Of a DNA stretch of 64,000 bases, positions 44,737 through 55,504 are shown piece after piece (position 1 is the first letter of the stretch; each line of letters starts with the position of its first letter). The stretch comes from Pilatotrama ljubarskyi (Eukaryota; Basidiomycota; Agaricomycetes; Polyporales; Polyporaceae): contig MU277676.1 of assembly GCA_022385805.1 (NCBI GenBank), positions 60,417-124,416 on the forward strand. The letters are read 5' to 3'. The position numbers and the translations under genes were made by a program. The notes under the pieces were generated by a model, which had not been told where the DNA came from, searched no databases, and saw nothing but the letters and a program-made list of their open reading frames with translations.

Positions 44737-47100
44737 ATGCGTCTCATTAACACCAATACCGGGGAGTTTCATTGGGTCGAAAACCCGGCTTCAGTCCAAT
44801 ACGCGATCCTCTCACATGTCTGGTCTCCGCAAGGCGAACAATCGTTCGAGGACGCCATGAAAATTGTTGAGGCATTCCACGCGGAAGCCCCGCCGAGTGG
44901 CGCAGCGAGCATGGACGACTTCGCGAGCGGTTCCTTACTTTTCAAGTTGTGGACCCGAGCCCCTCGGAACGCCCATCCCGAGCTGCTCTCCAGATTCTCG
45001 CCTAAGGTCCGCGACTTTTGCGCCTACGCTCGGGCGGACGGCATCGAGTTCGGGTGGTTGGACACGTGCTGCATCAACAAGGCGAGTAGCGCAGAGCTTT
45101 CCGAGGCGATCAACTCGATGTACAGCTGGTACGCAAGCGCGTCGGTTTGCTACGCGTACCTCGCCGACGTCGGCGGGATCGAGGACCCGCGCGCTCCCGG
45201 ATCTCAGTTCCGTAACAGCAAGTGGTTCACGCGCGGGTGGACGCTACAGGAGCTCATCGCACCGTACCTCGTTCTGTTCCTCTCGCGCGACTGGCAGCCG
45301 CTCGGGACCAAAAGCAGTCTGGTTGATACCATTGCAGAGACCGCAGGGATCGCCACCTCTGTGCTCGGCGCGCGGTCCCAGTCCGCTCTCCGCCGGGTGT
45401 CGATTGCGGCGCGCTTTTCTTGGGCCTCCAAGCGCGTCACAACGAGGGTCGAAGACGAGGCGTACTCACTAATGGGTCTCTTTGGGGTCACGATGCCGAC
45501 GATATACGGTGAAGGGCGGCACGCGTTCATCCGGCTTCAAGAAGAAATCATCAGGCGGAGCCCCGACCAAACAATTTTCGCATGGGGCCCATCAATGGTG
45601 CTCACTGGGACTGGCTCTTCTATGGGCAGCACCTTCTTGAAAACAGATAAGGCCCCGAGCTCCTCTGGGGCGCCGATGGAAGGGTACCTGGCCACATCTC
45701 CCAAGCAGTTCGCCTGGTCGTCTGGTATCATAGCAATCAAGGAGCCTCTACGCCTCCCATGCGGCAGCTTGATAGAGCCTAGCATGCCAGACTACACCAT
45801 CACCTCACATGGGCTCCGTACGCAGCTCCGTATTTTGTCTCCCGGTGCAGCTCCTCAATCACATGTTGCTCGGTCCGAAAGGGTGGCACTTCTAAACTGT
45901 ATGGACGAGGATGGTCGCATTATTGGCTTGCCCCTCCACCGGAGGGACGACTACGCAGGTGACCGTGACGCATACTCAACCGGCAGCATGTATGCTCTCA
46001 GGTCTATTGGTGGTCACTTTGACATACACGAATACCGGACTATACGCTTCGAGCCCAGCCATCTGCGACCTTCTTCCACGCTGAGCAGTCTGACTCGTAT
46101 GAAGGACGTCCACATTGTAAATCGCGAAAAACCCTGGGAAATCGACTCGGAGGACCCGCCGCCAACCTCACGCGTGTTTCGGATCATCTTACCGCCCTGG
46201 AATCACCGTGCGCTTGAAGCTGCAGGGTACAGCGCAGTCTGCAGCGTGAACCGGGAGAGATGGCCATGGCCAGGTGTGAGTCAGAGAGATCCGTACTCTG
46301 TAGGCTATCCCGTACATCGCTTAACAATCACGCGCAATGGGTCTCCCTTCTGCATCGTGGCGGACATCGGTGTCCTTTCCGTCCCCCGTGATTCAAGTTA
46401 CTTCGGCGAAGGTCCTTCAACTCTCGGGTTGATTATCCGCACCAGAGCTCTTGCAGACTGGATGCCGCCGAGCCCCTGTGTTCACCCGGAAGGCGGTAGC
46501 TCCGGCGACACTGGCATGGAGGTGGATCGTCCGGATCTATCGGAGTGGCCAGAAGAAGATGGTACCCTTACTGGCACACTGGCACCGCTCCCACTCTCGA
46601 GCACAACCCCGGGGCCAAATGGCCTGCGAATGGTCAAGATTCGGTTCAGGTCCGACCTAGATAACCGAGTGGATATCCGGGTAGTCGCCTGTACCACCCA
46701 CGGCGCCGCATCGCCTGACCATTGCGTCTGTCAGGTTCCCATGTCGGATGGGGCCGTACCTCCGAGATACATCGCGGGGGTGGAGTTCAGGCTGGACCAA
46801 AGGGAGCCGGAGTGGGACAGTTCAAGGGTCTGGAATTCGGGCGACCCAGCGCATGTCCACATGCTGAGCATCGACCACGTCTGGATTCACCCTGGACCTG
46901 GCATGAATCCTGGCGGAGAGGACTCTAAGATGCCATCGAGCTTATCAGACTCGGTCAGTATAGGTCCTCCGGCGGGTGAAGGTGCGTCGGTGTCTGCTAT
47001 GAAGATATTTGTCGCTCATAGGACTTCCATTATCACTGGCAATATCAATCTCCAGAGTTGCATCCTCCTGGGGCTACAAGGGACGAGCCACGATCGTTGA
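44737..47100 (+). CDS. HET-domain (heterokaryon incompatibility) protein
   Basis: One uninterrupted frame of 787 codons from ATG 44737. The HET domain occupies about residues 18-280: YAILSHVWSPQGEQSF, then GWLDTCCINKASSAELSEAINSM, YAYLADVGG, WFTRGWTLQELIAP and DWQPLGTKSSL, followed by RVEDEAYSLMGLFGV and IYGEGRHAFIRLQEEI, all classic for the domain. The remaining 500 residues look like a large beta-rich region without a recognised motif; there is no NACHT or WD repeat. Such proteins can trigger programmed cell death after fusion of unlike individuals, and the domain is related to TIR domains. Most neighbours have many introns; this gene has none. Confidence 0.93.
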   Translation: MRLINTNTGEFHWVENPASVQYAILSHVWSPQGEQSFEDAMKIVEAFHAEAPPSGAASMDDFASGSLLFKLWTRAPRNAHPELLSRFSPKVRDFCAYARADGIEFGWLDTCCINKASSAELSEAINSMYSWYASASVCYAYLADVGGIEDPRAPGSQFRNSKWFTRGWTLQELIAPYLVLFLSRDWQPLGTKSSLVDTIAETAGIATSVLGARSQSALRRVSIAARFSWASKRVTTRVEDEAYSLMGLFGVTMPTIYGEGRHAFIRLQEEIIRRSPDQTIFAWGPSMVLTGTGSSMGSTFLKTDKAPSSSGAPMEGYLATSPKQFAWSSGIIAIKEPLRLPCGSLIEPSMPDYTITSHGLRTQLRILSPGAAPQSHVARSERVALLNCMDEDGRIIGLPLHRRDDYAGDRDAYSTGSMYALRSIGGHFDIHEYRTIRFEPSHLRPSSTLSSLTRMKDVHIVNREKPWEIDSEDPPPTSRVFRIILPPWNHRALEAAGYSAVCSVNRERWPWPGVSQRDPYSVGYPVHRLTITRNGSPFCIVADIGVLSVPRDSSYFGEGPSTLGLIIRTRALADWMPPSPCVHPEGGSSGDTGMEVDRPDLSEWPEEDGTLTGTLAPLPLSSTTPGPNGLRMVKIRFRSDLDNRVDIRVVACTTHGAASPDHCVCQVPMSDGAVPPRYIAGVEFRLDQREPEWDSSRVWNSGDPAHVHMLSIDHVWIHPGPGMNPGGEDSKMPSSLSDSVSIGPPAGEGASVSAMKIFVAHRTSIITGNINLQSCILLGLQGTSHDR

Positions 47101-47919
47101 CCTCTGATTCCGCCCAGAAGCTCTCCTCTATACGTCGAATCATAGGCGGACAAACGAGAAAGGTACTGCATCGACTCGGAGGCGCACGTTAGCATCTTGA
47201 GCGTCGTCGGCCTGTCGAGCTGTTCACGCTGGACTTGGGCATCCGGAAATTACAGATATTAGTCGACCTGATGTGCTGTGTTCATGCAGTTTATGAGAGG
47301 TGCAAAGCTGACAATGGTCATGGACGCGTAAAATAGCGCCCATATGCACTACGGGCAGTCACGGAGGTGTCCTGCCCGAGGCTCCCCAGCCTAGACCCAG
47401 GTGTCCATTCAGGTACACGTAACGCTTCTGCGGGAGATGTCTTGGTAAAACAGCACACGCTGCTTCGGACGGCTATCGTATACGCTCGCTCGGACGGATA
47501 TGAGACACCGAAGCTGAGCTGCTAGTTGTGACATGATAGCACGTGCGTGTGACAGTGCGCGTCTCGAGAGGCGCGTGGGGTCGACGCGTCCACGCTCTGG
47601 CTCCTGCCGTTCAGTACCCCACCACCCGTCGCACGCGCGGCTCGGGCTTCCGGTTGTGATTGCTATATCCTTTGTATTTAGAGCAACTCAACCACTCAGA
47701 CCACTCTGGACTGAGATTCCAACCTGTGAGTAACCTGTTTGCAGGCAGTACTTGTACCATGGCTCCGGTGCCTGCCTCTAGTAGACCTCACGCGCGGACT
47801 ACGTCCTCACGACATCCCTTCATCTCAGAGCCTAACGATTTGAATCCGTACTGAGTCATACGAACAGCGCTGACGTAGCCTCCAATTCACGCCTATCACA
47901 TCCGAAGATTACAAGAAGC
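47101..47919. other. intergenic region, no gene seen
   Basis: Region between the HET gene and DCC1, both on the plus strand. No supported frame, RNA or repeat. Confidence 0.45.
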
Positions 47920-49376
47920 ATGGCTGAATTCGACCTGCGATTCTCATCGTCGCCTCATTCAGACGCCGGGACCTTCAAGCTGCTCGAGCTCCCTCCCGAT
48001 CTCTGCAAGCTCATTGAAGGGTCACTAGAAGGCGCAAGCACTCCCAGGTACGTCCTTTGTGCGCGCCAACAGCACGTTTTCGAGGCTCATTGTCTTTTGC
48101 AGTTTCACCATCAAAGGCGCGTCTGACGAAGACGCCGTCCTCTGTACCGCCGACAAGACGTACACCGTCCGCTCAGTCGTACTCTCCAACTCGGTCCTCG
48201 TGGTCACCCGCGATCCTGCCGACGCAGATGCGGACGATGTGGACGTGCCCGTTGAGGACATCGTCATACGAGACCAACTCAGCGAGGTGATCGAGCTCGT
48301 CCCGAGCGTGCCTCGGCTGCACAGGCTGAACGCCCTTCTGAGGGGTAGAGAGTACGACGAGGGACATGAAGACGAGGATATGATCAGCGACGACGAAGAC
48401 GGCAACCCTGTGGGTGCTCTTGAGGTCCTCCGCGTATGCCTGGAAGCTCATGACCGATTTAGAGAAAGAGGCCGAAGTTCACGTACGAAGACGCGCGGAT
48501 GACCATCCAAGCGAGCGATGCCGAGCTGGACAGAGGCTTGCGCGACAGGCGCGTCCTCATCCTCAAAGGTGCCCCCGCTACTGCCCGCCGCACCCCACCC
48601 TCACTCACACGCTCGTCGATCCTGATTTAGGCGAGCTCCGTCCTCTCGCGCCAGCCTACCTCACCACCATCCTCGAGGTCCTGCTTAACCGGCTAGTGTC
48701 AGAGTCCCTCTCACACGCCAATGCACCGGTGACAGAGCTCCTCCAGGGGCTCGAGGAACATGATATCCCGAGGGACGTGACGCGCCAAGTCATGGCGTGG
48801 TTCGGGCGCTTCCACTGGCCGGACGGTTTGGAAGCCTGGGAGATGGACGCCGACGCGGGCGTTAGAGAAATCGGGCTGGGTATCTTACGATCGCACAGGG
48901 TAAGTAGGCCACCTCCCCCCAGGAGCTAGCTTCGACATGTTGACGTCGTACAGAATGACCCTGTTGCGGAGGAAGACTTCCTAGCGCAATGGCGAAACGC
49001 AGTCGGGGACACCTTCGCAGAGCGCGCGTCTCTCGCCCTCCTCGCGGTGCGTATTCCCTCACTCTACACTGCCTCGCCCTGACTCCCTTCTTCCACAACG
49101 CAGGGCAACTACCTCACCTCCACAGCACCCCTCACCGATCCGCCCGTATCCCTGCTCACCTACTTCCCCTCCTCTGCCCTGCCGAACGACCCCGCCGCGC
49201 GCTTCGCCGAGCTATTCCTCGCGCGCCCGCGCTGGAAGGGCGACGAGATCGCGCCGTTTCTCGCGGACGTCGCCGTCGACTCGAAGGAGCGCGACAAGCT
49301 GCTGCTTAAGCACGCGCGGGCGATCACGGATCCGGAGGGTATATGGTACACTGCAAGGGCAAAGTACAACGCGTAG
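47920..49376 (+). CDS. DCC1: sister-chromatid cohesion protein DCC1 (Ctf18-RFC subunit)
   Basis: Six exons (47920-48047, 48103-48409, 48463-48568, 48631-48899, 48954-49046, 49104-49376) give 391 residues, the size of DCC1. Family features are the start FDLRFSSS with FKLLELPPDLCKLIEG, TADKTYTVRSVVLSNSVLVV, PAYLTTILEVLLNRLV, DVTRQVMAWFG and the end LLKHARAITDPEGIWYTARAKY. DCC1 joins Ctf8 and Ctf18 in the alternative clamp loader that loads PCNA and supports cohesion and the replication checkpoint. An acidic patch (EGHEDEDMISDDEDG) is followed by a basic one (RKRPKF) across intron 2, possibly a nuclear signal. The exon 5 start is uncertain by one base. Confidence 0.92.
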
Positions 49377-49567
49377 GGCTTGCATGGTATAACATTATGG
49401 CCGAGTGAGAGTGAGCACGGGCGCGCTCTAGAGCGAAGGTACAATGTACAACAGACGGAGATAATAACATAGAGCGGAAGGCCCAAGGTAGCTCGTGAAC
49501 CTCCTTGGGAAAGCGGGACGATGCAGGGGAGGACAAAGGAGAACATAACCCCGAGGAATCCAGCCGA

Positions 49568-51247
49568 TCACTTGCGCCTGTTCTGCTTCTTCGGCCTATA
49601 CTCGTCTTCGAAGTCGAGGTCGTCGTCGTCATCACCACCCCGCCTCCGCGTCTTCTTACCCTTCTTGCTGCTACTCGCTGCCGGCGGCGGTGCGGCGTCC
49701 TCCTCAAGGACCTCCTCAACGTATGCCCAGAGGTCGCGGATGATGTCGTTGCGCATACGGATGTCCTGGTACTTGGCCCGGATGTGGTTCCGCATGTTGT
49801 GAATCGCCTCCGCCTGCTCCTCGTACGGTAGGTCCCGGAGTACATACAGAAGGACACCTGCCATAAAAGCTCGATGGTCAACACTGGATACACGATGCTC
49901 AAGCAGGACGACTGCACCTGTGAAGACAAACTCTGCGGGCGAGACGCGCTTCTTGATGTGCGTGAACGCATAATTGAGTGTCGCCGAATGGGCGATGTGC
50001 CAGAACGCGGTGAACACCTTGGTCACGGTCTCCTGAAACTGTATCTTGGGTTCGTCCGTGCGCTGCAGGAACTTCTCAAGGTTCTTCGCGGTCGGCTGTG
50101 CGTGCACGGGGTACTGCTCGCAGCAGTAGACGAGCTGCGCGACGAGCTGGAAGTCGCGTCCGCGCCCGACATCGACGTCAATTATGGAGGTCAGTCCGTC
50201 TTCCGGCGAGATGAAGCGTGCTTCGAGCAAGGAGATCCATTCTTGCCAGGGGGAGTTGATTGCTTGCAGTTTCTCTGCAGGGAGATGAGTGGGAATATAG
50301 CCAGGGGCTGGCCTGCATTACATACCTGCAGCTGTGAGAGGCATGCCTAGCTGCACTCTCTGGAAGATATCGCGCTCCAGGGTCTTTGACAAGTTGCGGT
50401 ACTCAACTGTCGCATTCTCTGGCGTTGATCATCCATGTGTGAACAGCAAACGAGCAGCACGTACTGCAGGTAATTGTCTTGGACGCAAAGTCTCTCTTCC
50501 ACCTCTCCGGCACCTCTTGCCTGTTATGCTTCTGCGCGGTCGCTCTTGTATACCACCAGCTCTTGCCGGTTTGCCAATGCTTGTCTGTGGGCAATCAGTA
50601 TACCAGGGAGTATGTGGGAACGGTGCGACGCACATGGTATCTGGTGAAGTGTGCAGCATGCCGATCAGCCTTCAGGGTACCATTAACACATCATTGAAGC
50701 CAAACACGCCACTAGCATACAGCAAGACAAAGCCAGCACAATATGCGCGGTACAACGTCACTACCTACGCAAGGCAATGGAATGCTCACCTGGCCGTCGA
50801 AGAACTTCTGAATGGACGTGAGGCGCTGCTTCCCGTCTACACAGCACCGCACCTCCTCGCCCTCGTCGTCAAGGTACACCGCGAATACGACTGGGGGGAC
50901 ATAGTAGTTGCGCCATATAGAGTCGAGCACTTTGATCTGCTTCGGTTCGGGCCATACGACACCTAACGACTCGGTCAGACGCGTGTCCGCTGCGCTCGGC
51001 CAAGAGGAAACTGTGAACGTACTGCGCTGGTATGGGGGATTAAGGTCGATCACGCCCTCGTGTATGAGCGCTATACGCCAAAAAGTCAGTTCTGAATAAG
51101 ACCTCCTCTCGCAGCGTACGTACTGTGTAGTTCCTTGGTCGTGTACATCTTTGCCACCGGTGGACCTAGACGCGGACCCAAGTCGAACCCTCCCTCGTCA
51201 TCCTCATCATCGTACATCAGCTCATCCTGCTCGTAGTCAGTGTCCAT
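49568..51247 (-). CDS. DUF262 (GmrS/ParB-like) domain protein
   Basis: Seven exons (51124-51247, 51023-51070, 50790-50962, 50634-50640, 50465-50584, 50326-50406, 49568-50274) give 419 residues. An acidic N-terminus (DELMYDDEDDEGG) precedes the DUF262 core: GVIDLNPPYQRSVVW, IWRNYYVPPVVFAV and CVDGKQRLTSIQKFF (DGKQR at 100-104, the nucleotide-binding signature), GKSWWYTRA, RDIFQRVQLGMPLTAAEKLQAI. A helical domain and a basic tail (KKGKKTRRR) followed by acidic DDDDDLDFEDEY end the protein. The same domain forms the NTP-dependent part of bacterial GmrSD restriction enzymes and DNA-phosphorothioation systems. Fungi have stand-alone nuclear-looking versions of unknown role. The exon of only 7 nt (ATACCAT) is required to restore IPYKHW. 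Confidence 0.88.
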
Positions 51248-51543
51248 TTTATTCTCCTGAAAGGACGTATGCATGTAGTCGCGGTCGGCGAGCGCAGGCG
51301 GAGAGCGAGGGGACGAGAGGAAGATGCATACGCACCCCGCGCGCGAGCTGCAGCGGCGCGCCGAGACGTTGCTTATGGGCGCTTGTCCGAGGGCTGCAGC
51401 TCGGCAAGTCCCGGCGCCGTCGACGTCGTGGCGCCTATTTGTGTCGAGCGGTGCAACGCCGACTGCGCCGCGGACGACGACGGCGGATCCTTGATTCGCA
51501 GTACTCCATCACGGCTTGTCTCTGAACCACTACATGGTCTTGC

Positions 51544-53574
51544 ATGGAATCCGCTACTCTAACCTCTACGTCTATCTCAGACCTACCCACTACTGTGCCA
51601 GAAGTGCCTCTCGATGACCCTGTGCCTGCGCACCATGCGAGCCCCGTCGTGGCCTTCATAATCGGACTCGCTATCATTACCCTCGCTTCCATCCTTAATG
51701 CTGCCGGATTGAACTTGACGAAACTAGACCATGTATGGGCTATGCTTCCTTGCGTTTGACCAAGCTGACCGTCTCTCAGGTGCGGACAAGTGCAATACCC
51801 AAGTCTGCGCGGAGACCGGAGTATTTACGACCGTTATGGCTGCTCGGCATGATTCTATACATGTAGGTCTTCTGTTGTTTACCTGCGTCGAGGACGCGAC
51901 TCATTGCACAACAGTCTCTCCCAATTAATCGGAAGCACACTGGCCCTCGAATACATGCGCGCCGGTCTGTGCTCTTCGTGTTGTTACTTGACCGCCGCGG
52001 GCTGACAATGGCTACAGAATATGTCGCGCCACTAGGATCAACATCCCTAATCTTCAACTTTCTCTTTGCCAAGTTCTTGATCAATACCCCAGTCACCAAG
52101 ACCGACATTTACGTATGCGCCTTGCAGCTCGGACGAGTTCATGCTCTCACTATGCTTGCCAGGGCACGATCATAGTAATAGTCGGAGTCATCGGCATAGT
52201 TGCATTCGGCTCGATTAATAGCGGTCTCGGCACCGAGACCGACGCGAGACATCTCACCTACCTCTGGACGCGCGGAAACTGGCTCGCCTACTTCTTCTTC
52301 ATGGCCTTTGCCCTCATCTCCCTCTATATCTTCACTTCGCAGCTCGACCAGGTGCTCGCCGCTCGTGGCGACCTCAATGCGGAACCCTTCGCCGGTATGC
52401 GCGCGCGTGCCGGAGCGTCACCTTCGCCCAAGACGTACATTGGCAAGGCGAGAGCGTTCTGGACGAACGCTATGCTGTGGTCGAGGGAGAAGCTGGAAAC
52501 ATGGACGGCACCACATGACGACAAGCGCATCGCCTGGACTCTTGGGATAGGCTGGGCATGCTGCGGTGGCGGCCTCGCAGGCGCATGCCTTGTGTTCGCG
52601 AAGGCGGCGTAAGTCTCTCATGCAGGACTTCCAGGACTGCGTTCTCAGAACATCTCTCGCAGTGTGAAGCTCATCTCTGGCACTATGTCGCATGAGAACA
52701 CGGGCAACCAGTTTGGCCATGCCTCATCCATCTTCACCTTCGTCCTCCTTGCAGTCACCGCCGTCTGTCAGATCATCTGCTTGAACAAGGGTCTGGCGGC
52801 TTACGACTCAACGCTCGTCGTTCCTGTCTTCTATGGCGTCTATACTGGGCTGGGGTAGGTGCTCTGATTACCTCGGCGTGCCCTCAGTGGCTGACCCGCC
52901 CTCATCCAGTTTCCTAGACTCACTGGTATGCCGAACCCGCATGTGCATGGTTGGCTGGCTTGCTGACGTATGCACAGATATTCAACGACGAAGTCGATGC
53001 ATACAAGTCCTGGACCCTCTTCTTCATCTTCGTTTCTATGCTTGTCCTCGTCTCGGGCGTCGTCCTCTTAACGTACAAGAAGCCCGATGAGAAAGTCACC
53101 TCCCCAACCTCTGCCGTTCCCCTCTCATCCCGTGGACGGCGCAGGTCAAGGAAAGGCAGCTCCGGCTTGTCGGATGGAGACGAGGAGGAGGCGCTGCACG
53201 ACGCCGAAGATGGCGAGCACGAAGAGGCGATGTGGCAGCTCGGCGACGTGAGCGACGAGGACGAGGACGGAAGGCGGTCTCCACGCCCTACATCTCCCCG
53301 CCCACAAGGTTCACCCCGAGTGCAGCGGCGTGCGTCGGGCCTCAAGCTGGGCATGGGTTCCGGCGGGAGCGGGAGCCCAAGACCGAGGCAGCGGGGCGAG
53401 GGTGAGCAGGACAGCATGCTGGCTGATCATGAAGTGGATGAAGATGAGGCGCAGCGCCGTGAGTCGACGTCGTCGGACGCAACACTCGCAAGGCCGGACA
53501 CTGCCGCGTTCCTCGACGACGATGCGTTCGGGCCGTGGAAGGACAGTACGGGGAGCGGGAAGCTGGATGCGTAG
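51544..53574 (+). CDS. NIPA-type magnesium transporter
   Basis: Eight exons (51544-51732, 51780-51862, 51915-51964, 52018-52112, 52163-52608, 52663-52854, 52910-52925, 52978-53574) give 555 residues. About nine membrane segments follow the NIPA pattern: VVAFIIGLAIITLASILNAAGLNLTK, LWLLGMILYILSQLIGSTLALEYM, VAPLGSTSLIFNFLFAKFLI, IIVIVGVIGIVAFG, LAYFFFMAFALISLYIF, LGIGWACCGGGLAGACLVF, FTFVLLAVTAVCQI and VVPVFYGVYTGLG. The fifth-to-sixth loop is hydrophilic and longer than in animals. The C-terminal 190 residues are disordered, Ser/Asp/Glu-rich. NIPA proteins carry Mg2+ across the plasma or endosomal membrane. One exon is only 16 nt. The 3' end lies 211 bp from the Tc1 transposon. Confidence 0.92.
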
Positions 53575-53785
53575 GTAAGACGAGGACAGGCGTATTCTGG
53601 GACATGTACTGCCTACTTGGGACCCAGAATTGCAGATGAACACCTTTAGCACCCGGAAGAGGCCCGATTGTGTGGAAGCAACTCAACAAACGTCGTGGCC
53701 TCCACTTTTGGGCTCCACATGGGTAAGGAAACACAGACGGTCCGGTCTCCTTTGCTCTTCAACATTGCTGGTCCCCTCATATATA

Positions 53786-54105
53786 CAGTGACTTCCAAAA
53801 CTGTTTCCAGAAATGGTACTCCGGCGCCATTAGAGTGATTCTGCTGTAAGAATTCTTATGGGCTCCAGCCAATCAGGTGGCGCCACTCGCCTTAAGCGAT
53901 GCTAAGCGATGTAAGAATTATTCCAGCAGAATCACCCTATTTCCCTTATAACTCTGTAACTACAAAGCGTAAAGGCACGATTTAAGTTCTGTTGGATAGC
54001 TATGCATTCTGGCTTTCCAATGGTGTATATACTAAATTGTTCCACCACAATCTGCACGCTGGACAAGGGAATCATTGACCCCAACTCCTGGAAACAGTTT
54101 TGTAA
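53786..54105 (+). repeat. left terminal inverted repeat of the Tc1 element (interrupted)
   Basis: Matches the reverse complement of 55293-55502 over 210 bp once 53831-53940 is removed. It ends at TTTTGTAA on the inner side. Confidence 0.9.
53831..53940. mobile_element. 110-bp MITE-like element nested in the Tc1 left repeat
   Basis: This block is absent from the right inverted repeat, so it inserted later. Its own ends are inverted repeats: TAGAGTGATTCTGCTG..TAAGAATTCTTA at the left, and the complement of TAGGGTGATTCTGCTGG..ATTCTTA at the right. It has no coding capacity. TA flanks suggest a Tc1/mariner-type non-autonomous element, though the exact target duplication is ambiguous because the site differs by a few bases from the right arm. 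Confidence 0.8.
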
Positions 54106-54241
54106 CGCTCCACTCACATTATAGTGATCAGCCAATTGTACTTTACTAGTCATGTGACATGGTGGGAATTCATTACATAATGTTTGCTGTGCTGCTGGTG
54201 CATCATCACCACTGGTCTACTTCTTCACATTCACCACCACC

Positions 54242-55261
54242 ATGCCCCCAGCACTCTCTGACACCACTGTCAACAACATCATTCATCTCTCCAACCAGAA
54301 GCTCTCCATCTCCCTCATCCAAGCTAAAACTGGTGTCAGTAGGAGCCAAATCAGCAAGATTTGCTCTGCACACTGTCCTGGAGTCCCCAAATCCAAGGGA
54401 GGTCGCCCACCGCTACTTTCACCTACCGATGTCCGCTGTGCCACTGGCTTAGTCGAGACCGGCCAGGCCGATACGGCCACTCAGGTCCACGCCACCCTTA
54501 AGGACACCTTCCTTGGTTGTGTCTCTGTACAAACCATTCGTCGGGCATTGAAGGTTGCGGGTATGCAGGCTGTGACGAAGAAGAAACGGCCAAAGCTTAC
54601 CAAGCACCACCAGGAGAAGCGGTACACCTTTGCTCTTTCCAAGAAAGACTGGACAGTGGAGGACTGGAAGAGGGTGGTCTGGTCTGATGAGACCAAGATC
54701 AACAGGGTAGGGTCAGATGGGAGGAAGTGGGTGTGGAAGAAGCAGGGAGAAGGGCTCAGCGACCGTGTGGTGGAGGGGACACTCAAGCATGGTGGTGGAA
54801 GTTTGATGTTCTGGGGCTGTTTTGGGTGGGAGGGGACAGGCCACTCTTGCAAGATCGATGGGAAGATGGATGCCGACCTATACATGGAGATCATTGAGGA
54901 GGAGCTTCTCGATTCCCTTTACCATTGGGACTTCAGTGTGGACGACATCACCTTCCAGCAGGACAACGACCCCAAGCACACCAGCAAGAAGGCCAAACGC
55001 TGCTTCAAAGAGAACAAAATCGATGTCATGGAGTGGCCACCGCAGTCTCCAGACCTCAACCCCATTGAGCATCTCTGGGGTGTTCTCAAACACAAGCTCG
55101 CAACCTACGAAAACCCGCCGACATCAATGGGAGAGTTGTGGAAGAGGGTTCAGGTGGAATGGGAGGCTATCTCAGTGCAGGAGTGCCGGAAACTGGTGGA
55201 GAGCATGCCAAACAGGATTAGGGCGGTTTTGCAGGCAAAGGGGGGCTATACTAAATACTAG
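54242..55261 (+). CDS. Tc1/mariner transposase, DD34E
   Basis: An uninterrupted 339-codon frame. The N-terminal paired-like helix-turn-helix (NQKLSISLIQAKTGVSRSQISKI) and an AT-hook-like GGRPP bind the inverted repeats. The catalytic triad is Asp149 (WSDE), Asp241 (QQDNDPKHTSKKAK) and Glu276 (SPDLNPIEHLWG); the last two are 34 residues apart, the DD34E signature of Tc1. It cuts and pastes the element into TA sites. No stop or frameshift is present, so it may be active. Confidence 0.95.
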   Translation: MPPALSDTTVNNIIHLSNQKLSISLIQAKTGVSRSQISKICSAHCPGVPKSKGGRPPLLSPTDVRCATGLVETGQADTATQVHATLKDTFLGCVSVQTIRRALKVAGMQAVTKKKRPKLTKHHQEKRYTFALSKKDWTVEDWKRVVWSDETKINRVGSDGRKWVWKKQGEGLSDRVVEGTLKHGGGSLMFWGCFGWEGTGHSCKIDGKMDADLYMEIIEEELLDSLYHWDFSVDDITFQQDNDPKHTSKKAKRCFKENKIDVMEWPPQSPDLNPIEHLWGVLKHKLATYENPPTSMGELWKRVQVEWEAISVQECRKLVESMPNRIRAVLQAKGGYTKY

Positions 55262-55292
55262 AGTCATGTGTTCCTCCCTTCAGAACAGCGCC

Positions 55293-55502
55293 TTACAAAA
55301 CTGTTTCCAGGAGTTGGGGTCAATGATTCCCTTGTCCAGCATGCAGATTGTGGTGGAACAATTTAGTATATACACCATTGGAAAGCCAGAATGCATAGCT
55401 ATCCAACAGAACTTAAATCGTGCCTTTACGCTTTGTAGTTACAGAGTTATAAGGGAAATGGCGCCGGAGTACCATTTCTGGAAACAGTTTTGGAAGTCAC
55501 TG
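55293..55502 (-). repeat. right terminal inverted repeat of the Tc1 element
   Basis: 210 bp that are the reverse complement of the interrupted left repeat, ending in CACTG followed by the TA target duplication. Confidence 0.92.
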
Positions 55503-55504
55503 TA

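Larger units (their letters stand above)
53786..55502 (+). mobile_element. Tc1/mariner DNA transposon, apparently intact
   Basis: The 1717-bp element is flanked by TA on both sides (53784-53785 and 55503-55504), the target duplication of this superfamily. Ends are CAGTGACTTCCAAAACTG and its reverse complement. Inverted repeats are long, 210 bp, and almost identical (one difference noticed in the inner part), so insertion is recent. The left repeat contains a 110-bp insertion of another element. The single intact transposase frame lies between the repeats. The element sits just downstream of the NIPA gene. Confidence 0.93.
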
